A DNA stretch of 64,000 bases from Perca fluviatilis. Taxonomy: Eukaryota > Chordata > Actinopteri > Perciformes > Percidae. The stretch covers positions 6,322,434-6,386,433 of the forward strand of contig NC_053123.1 in assembly GCF_010015445.1 (NCBI RefSeq). Reading direction: 5' to 3'. Position numbers and translations under genes: made by a program. How positions within the stretch are numbered: the stretch's first letter is position 1; each line of letters opens with the position of its first letter. Below the pieces are notes generated by a model. That model did no database searches. It saw only the letters and a program-made list of their open reading frames with translations, and was not told where the DNA came from. Below are positions 1 through 11,822 of the stretch, in pieces.

Positions 1-3000
1 TGGAGGGGCATGTTGTGCCAAATTTCTATATGGTTGCTATACCCATGTCCGTGTGCCCACGTGCTCCTCCATAAAACAGAAAGGTTACAGCATAATGTTT
101 GCATACGATACATTATGCGCCGGTCACCTACACAGCTTCATCTAGCCAGCTCACTGTGGGGGCATCTGCTTCTGCATTCCCATCTTACCGTATATGTGGA
201 TGTAAATCTGAAAATCTGTGTGCCAGCCAGGGGCCAGATATATAAACATCCATACTCCATTTCCAATGCATAAACTGGTTTGTATAAATGAGGAATGTGC
301 ATGTTCGCCTAGTTCCCCGATGATTGAGATTTGAGAAACAACCATGCACACGTTTGGCTTCATAAACCTGATGAAAAATAATGCACATTTCTATCTGACT
401 TTTATGCCTCTGGCCTTCAGAGTGAGCAGTTGGTCACTAACCTCAGTGACATAAGCTCCCATTATAATACTGTAGACACTTGACAACCTTCCAGAGGAGT
501 GTCTCTACTATTTTCACATGAAAAGCAGCAGAAAGTGTTTAGTTCACATTACAGCTCAAACACAGCAACATACTCTACTTTGTTCCAACAGCTTGGCAAA
601 GGAAACCAGACAACAGCCTGTTAGATGAAGGCAAAACATTGAAACAGCAGCAGCAGAAGTGCAGCAACTCTTCTGAAAGCTGAACATAATAAGCAGCCCG
701 GTTGAGGGGCGCAGACTGTCCTGGCTTGGCCCAGCTCATGCACAGGACCGCGGTTTGGTCCGCGTGACATCAAAGGCGCCATTTGCCCATGTCCGCTAGG
801 GTCTGGGAGGACCATCTGCATGCAGCCCACAAAAGTGACAGTTAAGCAGAACTTTATAAAAGTTCTACAGACCGTCAAGCCGCCTAGACATGATCTGCGC
901 TGACCGTTCCATTATTTTCCTATGGGGAGAGCGAGTGTTAAAGCAGGACATCCGCCATTTTTAAAAAGGGACACAAAGACCACCGACTGGAATAGAGTTT
1001 CGATCGGGAAATGCACATGCCTGAAACACCAGACATGGAACTGCGTGTACACCTTTAGTATCAAGTGATTTCTATGACTTAATTGGCAGTGCAATTATTT
1101 TAGTCAGTAGCAAGTGTTTTCAATGAATGTTTGAGCAAAGTGAAAGAGTGGAGAGAGGCGAGTGGATAACTTATTCTGTTCACTACAGTACGGGTAAGCC
1201 ATGACTCAAATGCACCGCCACAGGGTCTTGATCATTCACAGAGCTGTTAGAATACAAATGTACTCGTAAGCGAACAATACGCATCGCCCTGTGGATGTGG
1301 ACTTATTGAAATCTTTCTGACCACAAACAGACAGAAAAGGGAGTTTAACAACTTGGATATCCACAGAATTAAAGGTCATCTCCTTTGATGTGTAGGAGCT
1401 CGCTGTCAAGATAAGATACGGAAGATAAGTTGTGAGGAACGAGGCAAAACCTCAAGCCAATTTAGCACCGTGTCCACGCCTGCTGTGTCTTAGTGAAAGT
1501 TGCTATCACTATCAAATTTTCATAGCTATGTGCGCTAATTGTGAGAAGCCATGTTTCTCATCCCATTAGCTTATCTCTTACAAAAAGGCAGAAGCCACAT
1601 TCCTCAGGAAATTGCATTGCAGGGTTGTCATTAATCTATATGTATAACCTTATCCATGCCTAAATTATGCCAAGCAATCCTCAATGACATTCAGCTGTAG
1701 CCCACCCTTCAATGACACAAAAACATGCACAAGTCACAGGTTCCTCTTGCTAAATTTAAACGTTAACACAGGCACCCATCCTTAAAAATAAACAGTGAAA
1801 TGACACACTTTAAGAATAAAGCTCATGAATAGCTAATGGTCTGCAAATGTGTGACTGGTTTCAGTTTTTCAGGCCACTTTTGCTTTACAAATGCCACGCA
1901 CTGAATTCAGACAAGAAGGGCAAAGAAGTATAACAGAGGGAGACGGAAACAGCACCCACCAATCAGCGGCGCACACAGAGCCAAATATATAGACCACATT
2001 AAATCAAATCAGCGGCTGCGATTTGCCTCAAATCAGAGGAAGTCTAGAGTCACAGTGCGAAAGCAATAATGTCCCGAGGCTGGTGGGAGCGTTCTTCTCA
2101 TCAGCTCGCCCGCTCATTTCCCTCTGTTCACGGCTTCCCTTGTCTCCCCTGTGATTTACTTACAAGATCAATATGACCTATCGCCGTGACAGTAAAGAGA
2201 CATTTCCCTCAAAAGTCAATGAGCAACAGACGGTTATGAATACAAAAGCACCTTCCGCATTCTTTTTTTGTCCGTCTCAGCAACTGATGTTTAAAGGGCT
2301 CTGGTGAGACATTAAAGACACTGACAAACGTGCACTTTTAAGAGAACTGTACATAACTCAGATATAGATAAAAAGTAATATAATTGATAGATAAATAAAA
2401 TCAATAAAATGAAAATTCTTTGCTACATTTGCCATTTGACAAAAAGAATCCAAGCACAAGGTCCACTTCCATGTATTGCAAATGTGCGCGAGCTTTGAGC
2501 TACATCTCTTGGCCTTCATCAGCGGACAGAGTTTGCTTAGTTGTCAAGGAGATTGTCCGGTTGATGCTCCAGGAACTATCCAGTAAGTGGACAGAGGACT
2601 GACTCGTCAACCTGCTATTGTCGAGGACAATAATGAACCTTCAAGCTCTAATGCATTTGAAATGCTTCCTGCACTTCAAGTTCTGTGTACTGTGAGTCAC
2701 TGACTGATACACTATTTTTAAAGGCTAATACCACTACTGCTAGATAGGAAATTGTATATCTGTTTTTGTTTTGTCTTTTACAGGTGAAAAAAACTTTGCC
2801 AGTACTGATATATCTGCGATGAGCTAATATCAGCCAGCTGATTTATTGGCCAGGCTCTTAACAATATTAGCACATACGGTACAAGTGAGATTAATGCTCT
2901 ATGCAGGAGTGCTACACAAAGCTATGATGAAAACTGCCGGCAATATAACAAATAAATACGACATGCATGTTGTGTACATGAAGGGTGACACAACTGAACC

Positions 3001-3266
3001 CAAGCCTGCAATGTTTCTAGTTTTGGTTGGGAGACTCCGGCATGATGATGTTTACCAGAATAATTCCTCCACTCGCAGTAAACAACACCACCACAAGTCT
3101 ATGGAAAATGATTTCTTGCATCACCGAGCATAGTTCAGAAATAGTATTACAGTAAAATCCCACGGGTTTCGGCAACAAACCACATTTACACAAAGGCCGT
3201 GTTCTAACATCTTGGAAATGAAATGGCTTTGTATATTTTGGTAGACCCAGTATTACTTAAAAAATT
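1..3266. other. Unique AT-rich stretch, no gene recognised
   Basis: I see no credible coding region, repeat end or RNA gene here. Open frames are short, lack compositional support and resemble no family I know. Likely intronic or intergenic host DNA. Confidence 0.5.
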
Positions 3267-3863
3267 AGGGCTGTCAAAGTGAACTTGATAACCAGTTATA
3301 GGGCTGCTCGATTATGGAAAAAATAATAATCAGGATTATTTTGGTCAATATTGAAATCACGATTATTTAAAACGATTACTCATTAACATTTGGATATAAT
3401 GGATAGTGTCCAGGGTATAATCTGTTAGTGTCCTTTATCTCACAGAAAGAGTCTTTGGATCAGAATAAAATCGGTTGTACTACTGTGAGTCGGTTCAGCT
3501 TTACAGATATCACACATAACGTTACACAGCTAATGAACAGTTCCACAGACATAACAATGTGCATCTCACATCACATGTTCACTCACTATGACCACTACTA
3601 CTGTCATTACTAAACATTGTGCCAAAATATCAACAATAATGTCGCCGTCAGTGGGCTTATTTGCTAGCTAACCTTAGGAAAAATCCAGCACATAGACGGT
3701 ACCTTAGAGTTACGTTATGTGAAACAGGTGATTTAACGTCCCTGCTCATTTACATACAGTTTAACAACAAAAATAAATGCTGAGGGAACATTACTATGTT
3801 TTTTCATGTTGTTTTTGAGCAGTATGCCTATGCACCCCCACTAAGCTGGAAAACGTTTTAAAA

Positions 3864-4656
3864 AGGTCCCATGGCATGAAATTTTCACTTTATGAGTTTT
3901 TTTTTTAAACATTAATATGAGTTCCCCCAGCCTGCCTATGGTCCCCCAGTGACTAGAAATGGTGATAGGTGTAAACAGAGCCCTGGGTATCCTGCTCTGC
4001 CTTTGAGAAAATGAAAGCTCAGATGGGCCGATCTGGAATCTTCTCCTTATGAGGTCATAAGGAGCAAGGTTACCTCCCCTTTCTCTGCTTTGCCCGCCCA
4101 GAGAATTTGGCCCACCCATGAGAGAGAGACATCATGGCTTTCAAACGAGCAAAGTGGCAGTTGGTCAAGGCTTCAGATACAGTATTAGGGGACCCCTAAG
4201 GTCTATATTAAAGAGACTTCAGATACAGTATTAGGGGACCACTAAGGTCTATATAAAAGAGACTTCAGATACAGTATTAGGGGACCACTAAGGTCTATAT
4301 AAAAGAGACTTCAGATACAGTATTAGGGGACCTCTAAGGTCTATATAAAATAGACTTCAGATACAGTATTAGGGGACCACTACGACCTATATAAAAGAGA
4401 CTTCAGATACAGTATTAGGGGACCACTAAGGTCTATATAAAAGAGACTTCAGATACAGTATTAGGGGACCACTAAGGTCTATATAAAAGAGACTTCAGAT
4501 ACAGTATTAGGGGACCACTAAGGTCTATATAAAAGAGACTTCAGATACAGTATTAGGGGACCACTAAGGTCTATATAAAAGAGACTTCAGATACAGTATT
4601 AGGGGACCACTAAGGTCTATATAAAAGCATCCAAAGAGCACCATGTCATGGGACCT
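3864..4656. mobile_element. TTAA-flanked non-autonomous element, family 1, copy 1
   Basis: The terminal inverted repeats are AGGTCCCATGGCATGAA and, at the right end, TCATGGGACCT. The right flank is TTAA (4657-4660); the left flank reads TTAAAA, two bases longer than expected. TTAA target use fits the piggyBac or Kolobok superfamilies. The right half is a 46-bp minisatellite. A second copy lies at 48485-49693. Confidence 0.75.
4170..4626 (+). repeat. 46-bp minisatellite, about 10 units
   Basis: The unit begins agacttcagatacagtatta, continues with ggggaccactaaggtctata and ends taaaag. The period is exactly 46 bases (for example 4214 to 4260). Units are nearly identical, with occasional substitutions. 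It is internal to the TTAA element and shared with the copy at 48925-49665, so the array is a family feature and not a host satellite. Confidence 0.9.
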
Positions 4657-5139
4657 TTAAACAGTAAGTGAATACAGCGTGTCAGGAGAATACAATGTCT
4701 ACTACAGCGGGGGGGCAAAGGCAGAGGGACCGCAGGGTTAGCTAACGTTAGCTGTTCCCAGACAACTGAGTTGGTTTTGCATTTTTTTGCTCACCAAACG
4801 CTGCTGCCATCTTTACTCGCGCTGAGTTTTTAAATTCCAGCGGATGATATGCACACGACTTGCCTCCCTGACTGGCTTCGGGAGGGGCGGATGTGCGCAC
4901 ATCCGCACGCGCTTGTCATTCACAAAAAAAGACAAAATAAGAGTGTTCTTGCAAAACAGAACATGGCAAAATAATCGTTTTTTTCTCGATTATACTATTT
5001 TGGTGATCGTTGGGAGCCCAAATCAAAATTGAAATCGAAATTCAATTAATTGCACAGCCCTAACCAGTTAACAAACTTATTTTAAAACGGCACTATTTCT
5101 TGTGACGCACAATTAACGCATGCAAGTTTTGTGATTGGG

Positions 5140-5272
5140 GCCTCGGCCCGCTCAGTAGTTTGGGAAATCATCTCCGGTCTGATCAAGGAGGAGACCCGCG
5201 GTGTGCCGAAGGTGTTCCTGGAGAACATGATCCGCGAGGCCGTCACCTAACACCGAGCACACCGAGAGGAAC
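5140..5272 (+). pseudogene. Histone H4 fragment captured in a transposon
   Basis: The plus-strand frame gives [19 protein letters not shown] followed by MIREAVT. This matches the conserved core of histone H4 (about residues 36-78), the histone-fold protein of the nucleosome. Upstream codons still align weakly to the preceding arginine/glycine-rich segment. One inserted base after AVT shifts the frame and creates a stop, after which acc-gag-cac (TEH) continues in the new frame. Several substitutions are present (Y to K, L to P, V to M, D to E). Neither the N-terminal tail nor the C-terminus is present. It lies between the left and right ends of the hAT at 3267-5710, so it is probably a captured or inserted fragment. 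It is not functional. Confidence 0.85.
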
Positions 5273-5710
5273 ATTTCAAGAAACGCAACCCCACGTCACG
5301 CTTGTCTGTGTTTTCAGCTGTGGTTTGAGGCAGTGTGAGAATCCCGTACAGTAAACAGGAAACATCACTGCCTCTATCGCTGCCACAAGAAAGTTTTAAA
5401 ACACTATGAGGTTTAAAAAAAGGAAACACAAGCACTGAACTGCCTGGGAGTTTGTGTGATAGTCCGTTTCCTGCAACAACAAAGCACTTGCTATGTCCTG
5501 CTCGTCTCTTTTCTTTCTCCTTCTCCTGTCAAATTAAGCTGCCTTCAGAAATGTCGAAATCTATAAACGATCTGACAGAAAACAGTAATTTTTAAAGTCC
5601 TTAAAATCCCTTTTTAAAGTAACAGATGTGCAATTTATTTGTGTCTAATCGCAAATTTACTATGGACAATGCAATTAATCACGATTACATATTTTCATCG
5701 ATTCTATTAA

Positions 5711-6454
5711 AAATATAAGTACTGCAAGGTTATATGCAGTGGCTTAAATAATCATTAATAGATTACCTTTCAAACTTAAATGAATATAATATATATATCA
5801 AAGTGTGACCACTGATGGTATGATTTCTATAACTCTGTTAATAGCTGCCCTTTCAAAGTACTACCAATGAGATGGAAGCATTATATTGCATAAACAGGCA
5901 GTGAGAATAAAGCAATATACTCATGTTGTGAGTTTGTGTGTAACACTTAAAAATATATCCCAACCTTGAGAGAAGAAACATTGCATGGCAGGTTGTCAAA
6001 CTGCACAAAGTGAGACAATAAATGTTGATGCTGTATACACACCTTAAGGCACAACTAAAGGAAGTATGTTACAGAAAAAAACACCTGTTATGTGGCAAAG
6101 TGAGGAGAAAGGCCAATAATATGGCTCATGTATCACGCTGAAAGTTTTCATTAGGGCCAGCACCTTGTTGCATTCACTTATTTGGCAGATTTATTTAACC
6201 TTGACTCATTTGGCTTTTTAAGGGAGCGGGTCCAACCGCTGTAAACAGTGTGTCCAGACAAGAAAATGTCCATAATACAGCCTTATTTAATTTTGTCTTT
6301 GGTTTTATGTGTATTTTATCTAGTTCCATTTTGTGTTAGTGGTCATGATTCTATTAAATCAACCTCTACAAACCTCTTATTGAGTCAACAGGCAGTGGTG
6401 TGAGTCCAGATCAGTAGCAGTTCTTAAAAGAACTACAGAAGCAATGTCACTTAC
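5711..6454. other. No feature recognised
   Basis: AT-rich unique sequence with no supported gene, RNA or transposon end. Confidence 0.4.
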
Positions 6455-6536
6455 TTTGGTAGAGCCGTCAGCACCCTCCCTGGGCTGCACTTTGTACATG
6501 GTGTCCATGACATTTTGATTGGTCAATTCTGAACTA
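6455..6536 (-). CDS. Candidate host coding exon (82 nt)
   Basis: On the minus strand a TTTGCTTAG acceptor-like site precedes an open stretch reading SSELTNQNVMDTMYKVQPRE then GADGSTK. It is followed directly by a consensus GTAAGT donor (6449-6454). Codons are balanced in GC in an AT-rich setting and the peptide is charged and non-repetitive, as expected of a real exon. I do not recognise the protein. The acceptor has a weak pyrimidine tract; the frame stays open further upstream (about to 6600), so the exon start is uncertain and an in-frame ATG could be a translation start. It lies on the same strand as the candidate first exon at 12647-12830 and downstream of it. Confidence 0.3.
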
Positions 6537-6577
6537 CTAAGCAAAGTCAGTGACGGACCCATTTCAAAACCTATACT

Positions 6578-6830
6578 AATAGGTGTGACCCCGAGCAGTC
6601 AAATATTTGATTCGATGAGAAGAGCCTGATTCGACTGCCAGTCTCAGCGTCGACTCTTCGCAGCGTCCAGTTCAGACCAAAGATTCTGGACGAGACGAGT
6701 GTACACTTGCAGCTACTTGCAATGTGCCGGTCAGCAACGCTGCGAAACCTGCCAGTTAACACCGACGACATGAGACAGTGTATCATCTTTATAGCCCAAC
6801 GACTCTTTGTACTTCCGTCCTAACTTCCGA
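6578..6830. mobile_element. Degraded hAT-like end
   Basis: Starts with TAGGTGTGACCCCGAGCAGT, followed by AATATTTGATTCGATGAGAAG. This resembles the subterminal AATATTCG/ATTCGA pattern of a fish hAT family. I found no matching right end or TSD. Confidence 0.35.
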
Positions 6831-7011
6831 CTTTCAGGCTTTTTTGTAGCTGGATATCATTTGTTGCGTCTAAATATGAACGTGGAGAACATTAGTGATA
6901 GTGAGATACTTGATGACAATATACTGTGCTTGCCGTCGCTCGCTGCAACTTTTCCCTGCAACGTTCTAAGTCGGTTTCTATACGGAGTTCTAAACTAACA
7001 TTCTACTTTAT

Positions 7012-7235
7012 TTGGTCGATAAAATGTCAGAAAATAACTTGCCATAGCCCAGGGTGACATTTTCGAATTTGCTTTTTTGTCCAGCACAAAAATAACACAT
7101 TTACATAAATAAGAAAATCAGCAATTCATTATTATTTAGGAGCTTCATTTAGCGAATGGTTGGCATTTTTGTTCAATTATCAAAAAAGTTGCCAATTGAT
7201 TTTCTGTTGAAAATGAATAGACAGGGATGCAACTA
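7012..7235. mobile_element. Degraded interspersed repeat (hAT-type tail)
   Basis: Contains CGATAAAATGTCAGAAAATA, GTTGGCATTTTTG and ATCAAAAAAGTTGCCAATTG followed by TTTTCTGTTGA. These occur in this order in a widespread fish repeat whose end carries AATCGATTA motifs. No TSD could be assigned. Confidence 0.45.
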
Positions 7236-8754
7236 TCTTGTACTGTACGCTGGACTGGAATCAGCCCTGATATTGACCTTCTTAAGCAGATCAGGTATCG
7301 GCCGTGACGTGAGCAAATACATTTTTTGTCAGTGTTATTATAAACTTCAGTGTTTCTGCTACCAATTACTGTATATTCATTAGGTGATATTGGGCTGCCA
7401 ACTTCGTTTTTTGGCGCCAGTGTTACCTTATATGAAACATTATTCCAATGAGTTTTCTTATGGAGGAATAACATGTTTTACATTTAGCAAAAAAGATAAA
7501 GCCCTTGCATCAGATAGGTACTTGTTATCGGCAGATACCCTGAGTCCATCTATCCGCATCAAAATCATCCTAAATGAACATGAGGTCAATAAAGAAAAGT
7601 ATTTTGATTAATTTATACAGCTATAACTGCACATTGTATTGCACATTTTATTGAAATATAATTGGAACTACTGTCCAGGAGTGTTTCATACCATTTTTTT
7701 CAACCATCATACATTACTACACTACCTTTTTGGGTTTGCAATGTGGCTCTTTTAAAAATAATTTATGCTGAAGAAAGTGGCATGAAAGTGTTATTTCCAG
7801 CTCAAACATCAAAGCACTGACTGTAAAATATACCTTTTAAAGTGCCTGGGACTCTTTGTGCATCTTAATATGTTTCCAGAATGACACTTCACACGGACAA
7901 TGAAATAGATCAATTAGCGCTGGAAAGGAGCCTCTATTTAATGAAACAATACCAGTCTTGTCCAAGAAAAACAGGACAAAAGAAACATGGGTATGCAAAA
8001 CAGGCAGTAACATGCAGACACACGGCTCCCTCAGCGGTCTCATTTGCAAAAGCCCATGGTTGAGTATGTAAAATAAATGCCGAGAGGATTAATTCAATCA
8101 CAGAGATGTTGAGAATGAAGGCTTTGACATTTGTAGGAGTCAACACCTTCGCCCAGCAAGACAAAAATATCAATTATCCTGACGATAAGAAAATTGAGCC
8201 AGTAATAAGCAGCCGTGTAATGTTCCTGCTCAAATTTAGATTCCAGAGGTAACAGCTGCAATAGTCACAGTGGAGGAAACGCTGTTAGACATTTCCGACC
8301 GTGAGGATGAGGCTTTCCAGCGATGTGACCAACAAACAGCTATAGGTGGAAAGATGAACTTGTTGTAATAGAGTTTTTGGTGACAGTGAGGAATGGGGAG
8401 CGTGGGCTGATAGTAATGATGTTATCAGTCACTGTGCGATCTTGCCCTGATGGATGAAGTGTCTGCCGAACCTTCTAGAGGCAGGCAGTGAGTGGTAAAC
8501 ATGAGTGCGGTCAACATCACAGCAGCTAAACGCAGATTTTCTTAACTGACTACCTAATGTGCTGCTTAGATGCAGACATTTCTACATTTCATTTCAACAC
8601 AACTTCTGCAAATCACTATATTCTGCACGAGTGTCTTCCATACATACTAACAGGCAAGAGGACCACACACATACTGTATAGAGGACGGGGTCAATGTAAC
8701 GCTAGTGTGGATCAACGACATCACATCATTTCCAGGATAATCGCAAGCAAGATG
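7236..8754. other. No gene; possible old repeat remnants at the start
   Basis: The part from 7240 to 7620 has tatcggccg / tatcggcagatac motifs like the ends of old hAT repeats, but no boundaries can be drawn. The rest is unique with no supported gene. Confidence 0.35.
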
Positions 8755-9298
8755 TCTGTTGCCTAAGCGCTCTCTGTGTGTTGCCGTAACTCCAAGGCGA
8801 GTTTTGAAGAAAAATTTGGACGGTGCAACAAGTCAGGCCTGCTTAGTTCTTTCAGGGAATGATTGTAAAGATTTACTAAGAATATGTTTACGGCATTTAA
8901 TCTCTAACTGGGACGTTTTGCGACCGATTGGCAGGGATATGCTATGGACAAAATACACACGGTGATACACTGGTAAGAGCAAATTATGTTTAACCACTTA
9001 TCCAGCGAATTTATATTGCTTAAGTTACTGTATTGTGTGAACAGTTCATTTAATATTGCATGTGGCGTTTCCTTTCGCCGGGTGCAAATGTTCCACCAAC
9101 ACAAGTTCCTTCCCGGGACTATTTTGCAGAGCCACCGTCGCTGCGTCCGGACCTAAGCGCCGCCCAAGACTATTGTGATTGGTTAAAGAAATGCAAAATG
9201 ACCCAGAGCGTTTTTTTCTCCTATCACAGAAGGTATATGTGGTGCCAGACCTTACTCCACCAGCGCTGTGGTGGATAGGTCTGGCAATGCGTGACTAG
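8755..9298 (+). repeat. Interspersed repeat family A, copy 1
   Basis: The core 9065-9298 matches copies at 46036-46225, 55315-55693 and 60235-60470: GCAAATGTTCCACCAA, ACTATTTTGCAGAGCCACCG, GATTGGTTAAAGAAATGCAA, and an ending of AGACCTTACTCCAC ... GGTCTGGCAATGCG. The last 40 bases form a palindrome centred on the AGCGCTG region. The stretch from 8755 shares the tctgtgtgttgccgt block with the 60235 copy and may be its divergent 5' part. No coding capacity; probably a non-autonomous DNA element. Confidence 0.6.
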
Positions 9299-10069
9299 TG
9301 TAACATACACTGACATGCTGACTACACCCATATGTCTAACAAACAATGTTTTGTTCACTTTGCAAACTAAACATCCTACAAATTCATAACAGAACAAGTC
9401 CAATTTGACTACACTGCCTCGTGAAACACACAAGTCATCCAGGTGCGTGTGAGCCACACTGGGATTTTTAGAGTGGAGACGCCCTGCCTCGTCTAAAATA
9501 AGGAGCGCCTCCGCTAGTGTCCGGAGAAATTATAACTTTCAATATAAGTAGGGCTTCTACTAACCCTAGGCTATAGCAGAGCCCGCAGGAGATTGGCAAG
9601 ATGATTGCCCTATCCTGATGAGCAACTCACAGCCATCACACTCCAACTTCAACCACATAAAGCACAACTAATGTTAGTAAAATATACAATTTAGCATGAT
9701 GAGCGAGGGCTGCCGTTCACACCGCCATCTAATATCTACACTGACAGCGAGACATTTCAGGATGTGCGTGATTGAGCTCAGCAGGTGATTGATTGTGATC
9801 ACCCCCTCTGTTAAGCGACTTCCTGGCAAAAATCCTGCCACAGGTAACTTACCGCCACATGTGTGCCAGTGTTAAGTGTACTAATACATTTAACCGTCTG
9901 AACCTGTTGCATGTTAAACCCACACCCCGTTTTCTCAGGGGCATACAAATAGCAATGGAATCACAACTTTGTCTCTTAATCTTAGGCAGTACTTGCATTG
10001 ATGTCCACTGAGGATAAACTCCTTAAATATGTTGAGAAATCAAATCAGACTCAAAAGTGATCCCGCTGA
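9299..10069. other. No feature recognised
   Basis: Unique sequence without a supported gene or repeat end. Confidence 0.4.
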
Positions 10070-10077
10070 TTGTACAT

Positions 10078-10434
10078 TAGAGCTGGGCAATATAATCGAT
10101 ATTATACTGATATTGCGATATGAGAATAGATATCGTCTTAGATTTTGCATCGTAATATCGTATAAGTGTTGTCTTTTCCTGGTTATAAAAGCTGCATTAC
10201 AGTAAAGTGATGTCATTTTCTGAACTTACCAGACTGTTGTAACTGTTCGGTTATTCGCCTTTACCCACTTAGTAATTATATACACATTACTGATGATTAT
10301 TTATCAAAAATCTCATTGTGTAAATATTTTGTGAAAGCACCAATAGTCAGCACTACAATCGTTGCGGTATAGATATCGAGGTATTTGGTCAAAAATATCA
10401 TGATATTTGATTTTCTCCATATCGCCCAGCCCTA
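10078..10434. mobile_element. 357-bp hAT MITE with perfect 8-bp TSD
   Basis: Ends are TAGAGCTGGGCAATAT and ATATCGCCCAGCCCTA; flanking direct repeats ttgtacat (10070-10077 and 10435-10442) are identical. The interior has GATATTGCGATATGAG-type palindromic motifs near both ends. The copy appears full length and too short to code. Confidence 0.9.
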
Positions 10435-10555
10435 TTGTACATTCATGATGACATGGTTATCCAAAGAAATATCAGCATGATCTTCCATTAGCTGTGTAAT
10501 ATAGGCTTAAAAAAGGTCACTACATGACAACATTATACCTCCTCTTTATATCAGC

Positions 10556-10556
<1 letters not shown>

Positions 10557-10594
<38 letters not shown>

Positions 10595-10623
10595 GGGACA
10601 CAAAACACACACACACACACATT
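10557..10623. repeat. (CA)n microsatellite, interrupted
   Basis: Two CA tracts separated by tatatatagggacacaaa. Confidence 0.95.
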
Positions 10624-11752
10624 TCCCTCCAAAATGGCTCTTTTATCCCCTAAACACTGAACTTGAAAAACTACGGACATGAGGCAAAAAAATAAAAAAA
10701 ATAAAAATAATTTTTTAAATAGCGAATTATTCTTTTGCCCAGAAAATATCTCCCAAAACATGAGAGATTGACAAATTGGCCAAATGATGGCTTAAAATAA
10801 CATATGACATAAGACATGTAGTGACAATGCCGAAAGCCTGTGGATAAAAGAAAACTGAATCAAAACAGCTGAGAGTAAAACATAAATCTGTATCTTTGTG
10901 TTCATCCAATTTTCAAACAACAGTGAATTATAGGCATTTTGCAGGACTTTTTTTTTCTAACCTAACAACATTGCCAGCAGTTCCCAATTTTAGGATTTCG
11001 GCTACTATTCAACTCTAAAATTAATTATTCTCTTTAAATGCACCTGGATTGATAGCATCAGGACACAAATGACAGCAGACTGGTTTATATAGGTATATTT
11101 CAGCCACACTTGTGATGCGGTTGGTTTGTGGGGAGCACAAAACTCAGTGAAACACAAGGTGGCGGCCAGCCAAGGCTGTTGAAGCTGAGTAAGACTCTGT
11201 CATTTAATTTGCATGACCTTTATTTTACTCTGCTTGAAATCAGATCTCCATGACCACCTTGCACCAATCCTGTTAGACTTCATAGGAACAAAAAAAAGAA
11301 GAAAAACACTGTCCTGAATTGCAATTTGTAGAAGCCTCAAGGCTAATTCATGCTGATTTCCTATAGCCTATATTCAGTTTGAGCCTCTTGGAGAGCAGCT
11401 ATTCAATTACTGCTACTAGTGGCTGCAAAACACCCAGAGCTTATTCAATGAGTGTTACACCAGCACCCTGTTAAAAGGCAATGCTTATTGCTGACTTCAA
11501 CAAGTCTCCCAAATAACCTCTTTTTTTCACAACCACATTAAAACGTTGACTCCTCTGCCTTGAAATAGTGGAAACCAGAAGTGCTATGCAGTCAGATGCA
11601 TATGCATCATCAAAGTATAATAGGTAGGCCTATATCCATTACTTAATATATTAATATGTCAAAGCACTCAATGGCACGCAATTTACAAAGCTATTGTCAT
11701 GTTGAATCCCTACTGTGTTGGAGACAATCGTGTAGACACAATATCTGACAAG
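10624..11752. other. No feature recognised
   Basis: AT-rich unique DNA; short open frames only. Confidence 0.4.
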
Positions 11753-11822
11753 TGAGCAAGGATCTATAAAAACGGCAATGACCTTTCATTTGGTCAATGC
11801 TGTTTTTATAGATCCTTGCTCA
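11753..11822. repeat. 70-bp hairpin (31-bp arms, 8-nt loop)
   Basis: Arm 11753-11783 begins tgagcaaggatctataaaaa and pairs with 11792-11822, ending tttttatagatccttgctca. Only about three mismatches across 31 bases. The stem size would suit a miniature foldback element or a microRNA-like precursor; the sequence alone does not decide. Confidence 0.75.

Larger units (their letters stand above)
3299..5062. mobile_element. hAT non-autonomous transposon with perfect 8-bp TSD
   Basis: The ends are TAGGGCTG and CAGCCCTA, and the element is flanked by identical 8-bp direct repeats accagtta (3291-3298 and 5063-5070). An 8-bp TSD is the hAT signature. The subterminal sequence is rich in CGATTAT/AATCG motifs. 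A TTAA-type element (3864-4656) has inserted inside it. No transposase frame remains. The insertion split the older element at 3267-5710. Confidence 0.85.
3267..5710 (+). mobile_element. Old non-autonomous hAT-type element, broken by a younger hAT
   Basis: The left end reads TTAGGGCTGTCAAAGT and the right part ends in the AATCGCAAATTTACTATGG / ATTAATCACGATTAC motifs. These are typical of a very common fish hAT family whose ends are rich in ATTAATCG. The right terminus decays near CATCGATTCTATTA, so that boundary is approximate. A younger hAT (3299-5062) sits 32 bases inside the left end, and a histone H4 fragment lies at 5140-5272. The end of another copy of this family is at 43115-46005. Confidence 0.6.

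Noticed and set aside
4170..4626. Array of near-identical units resembling a CRISPR
   Set aside because: Units are contiguous without unique spacers; a transposon-borne minisatellite in a eukaryotic genome.
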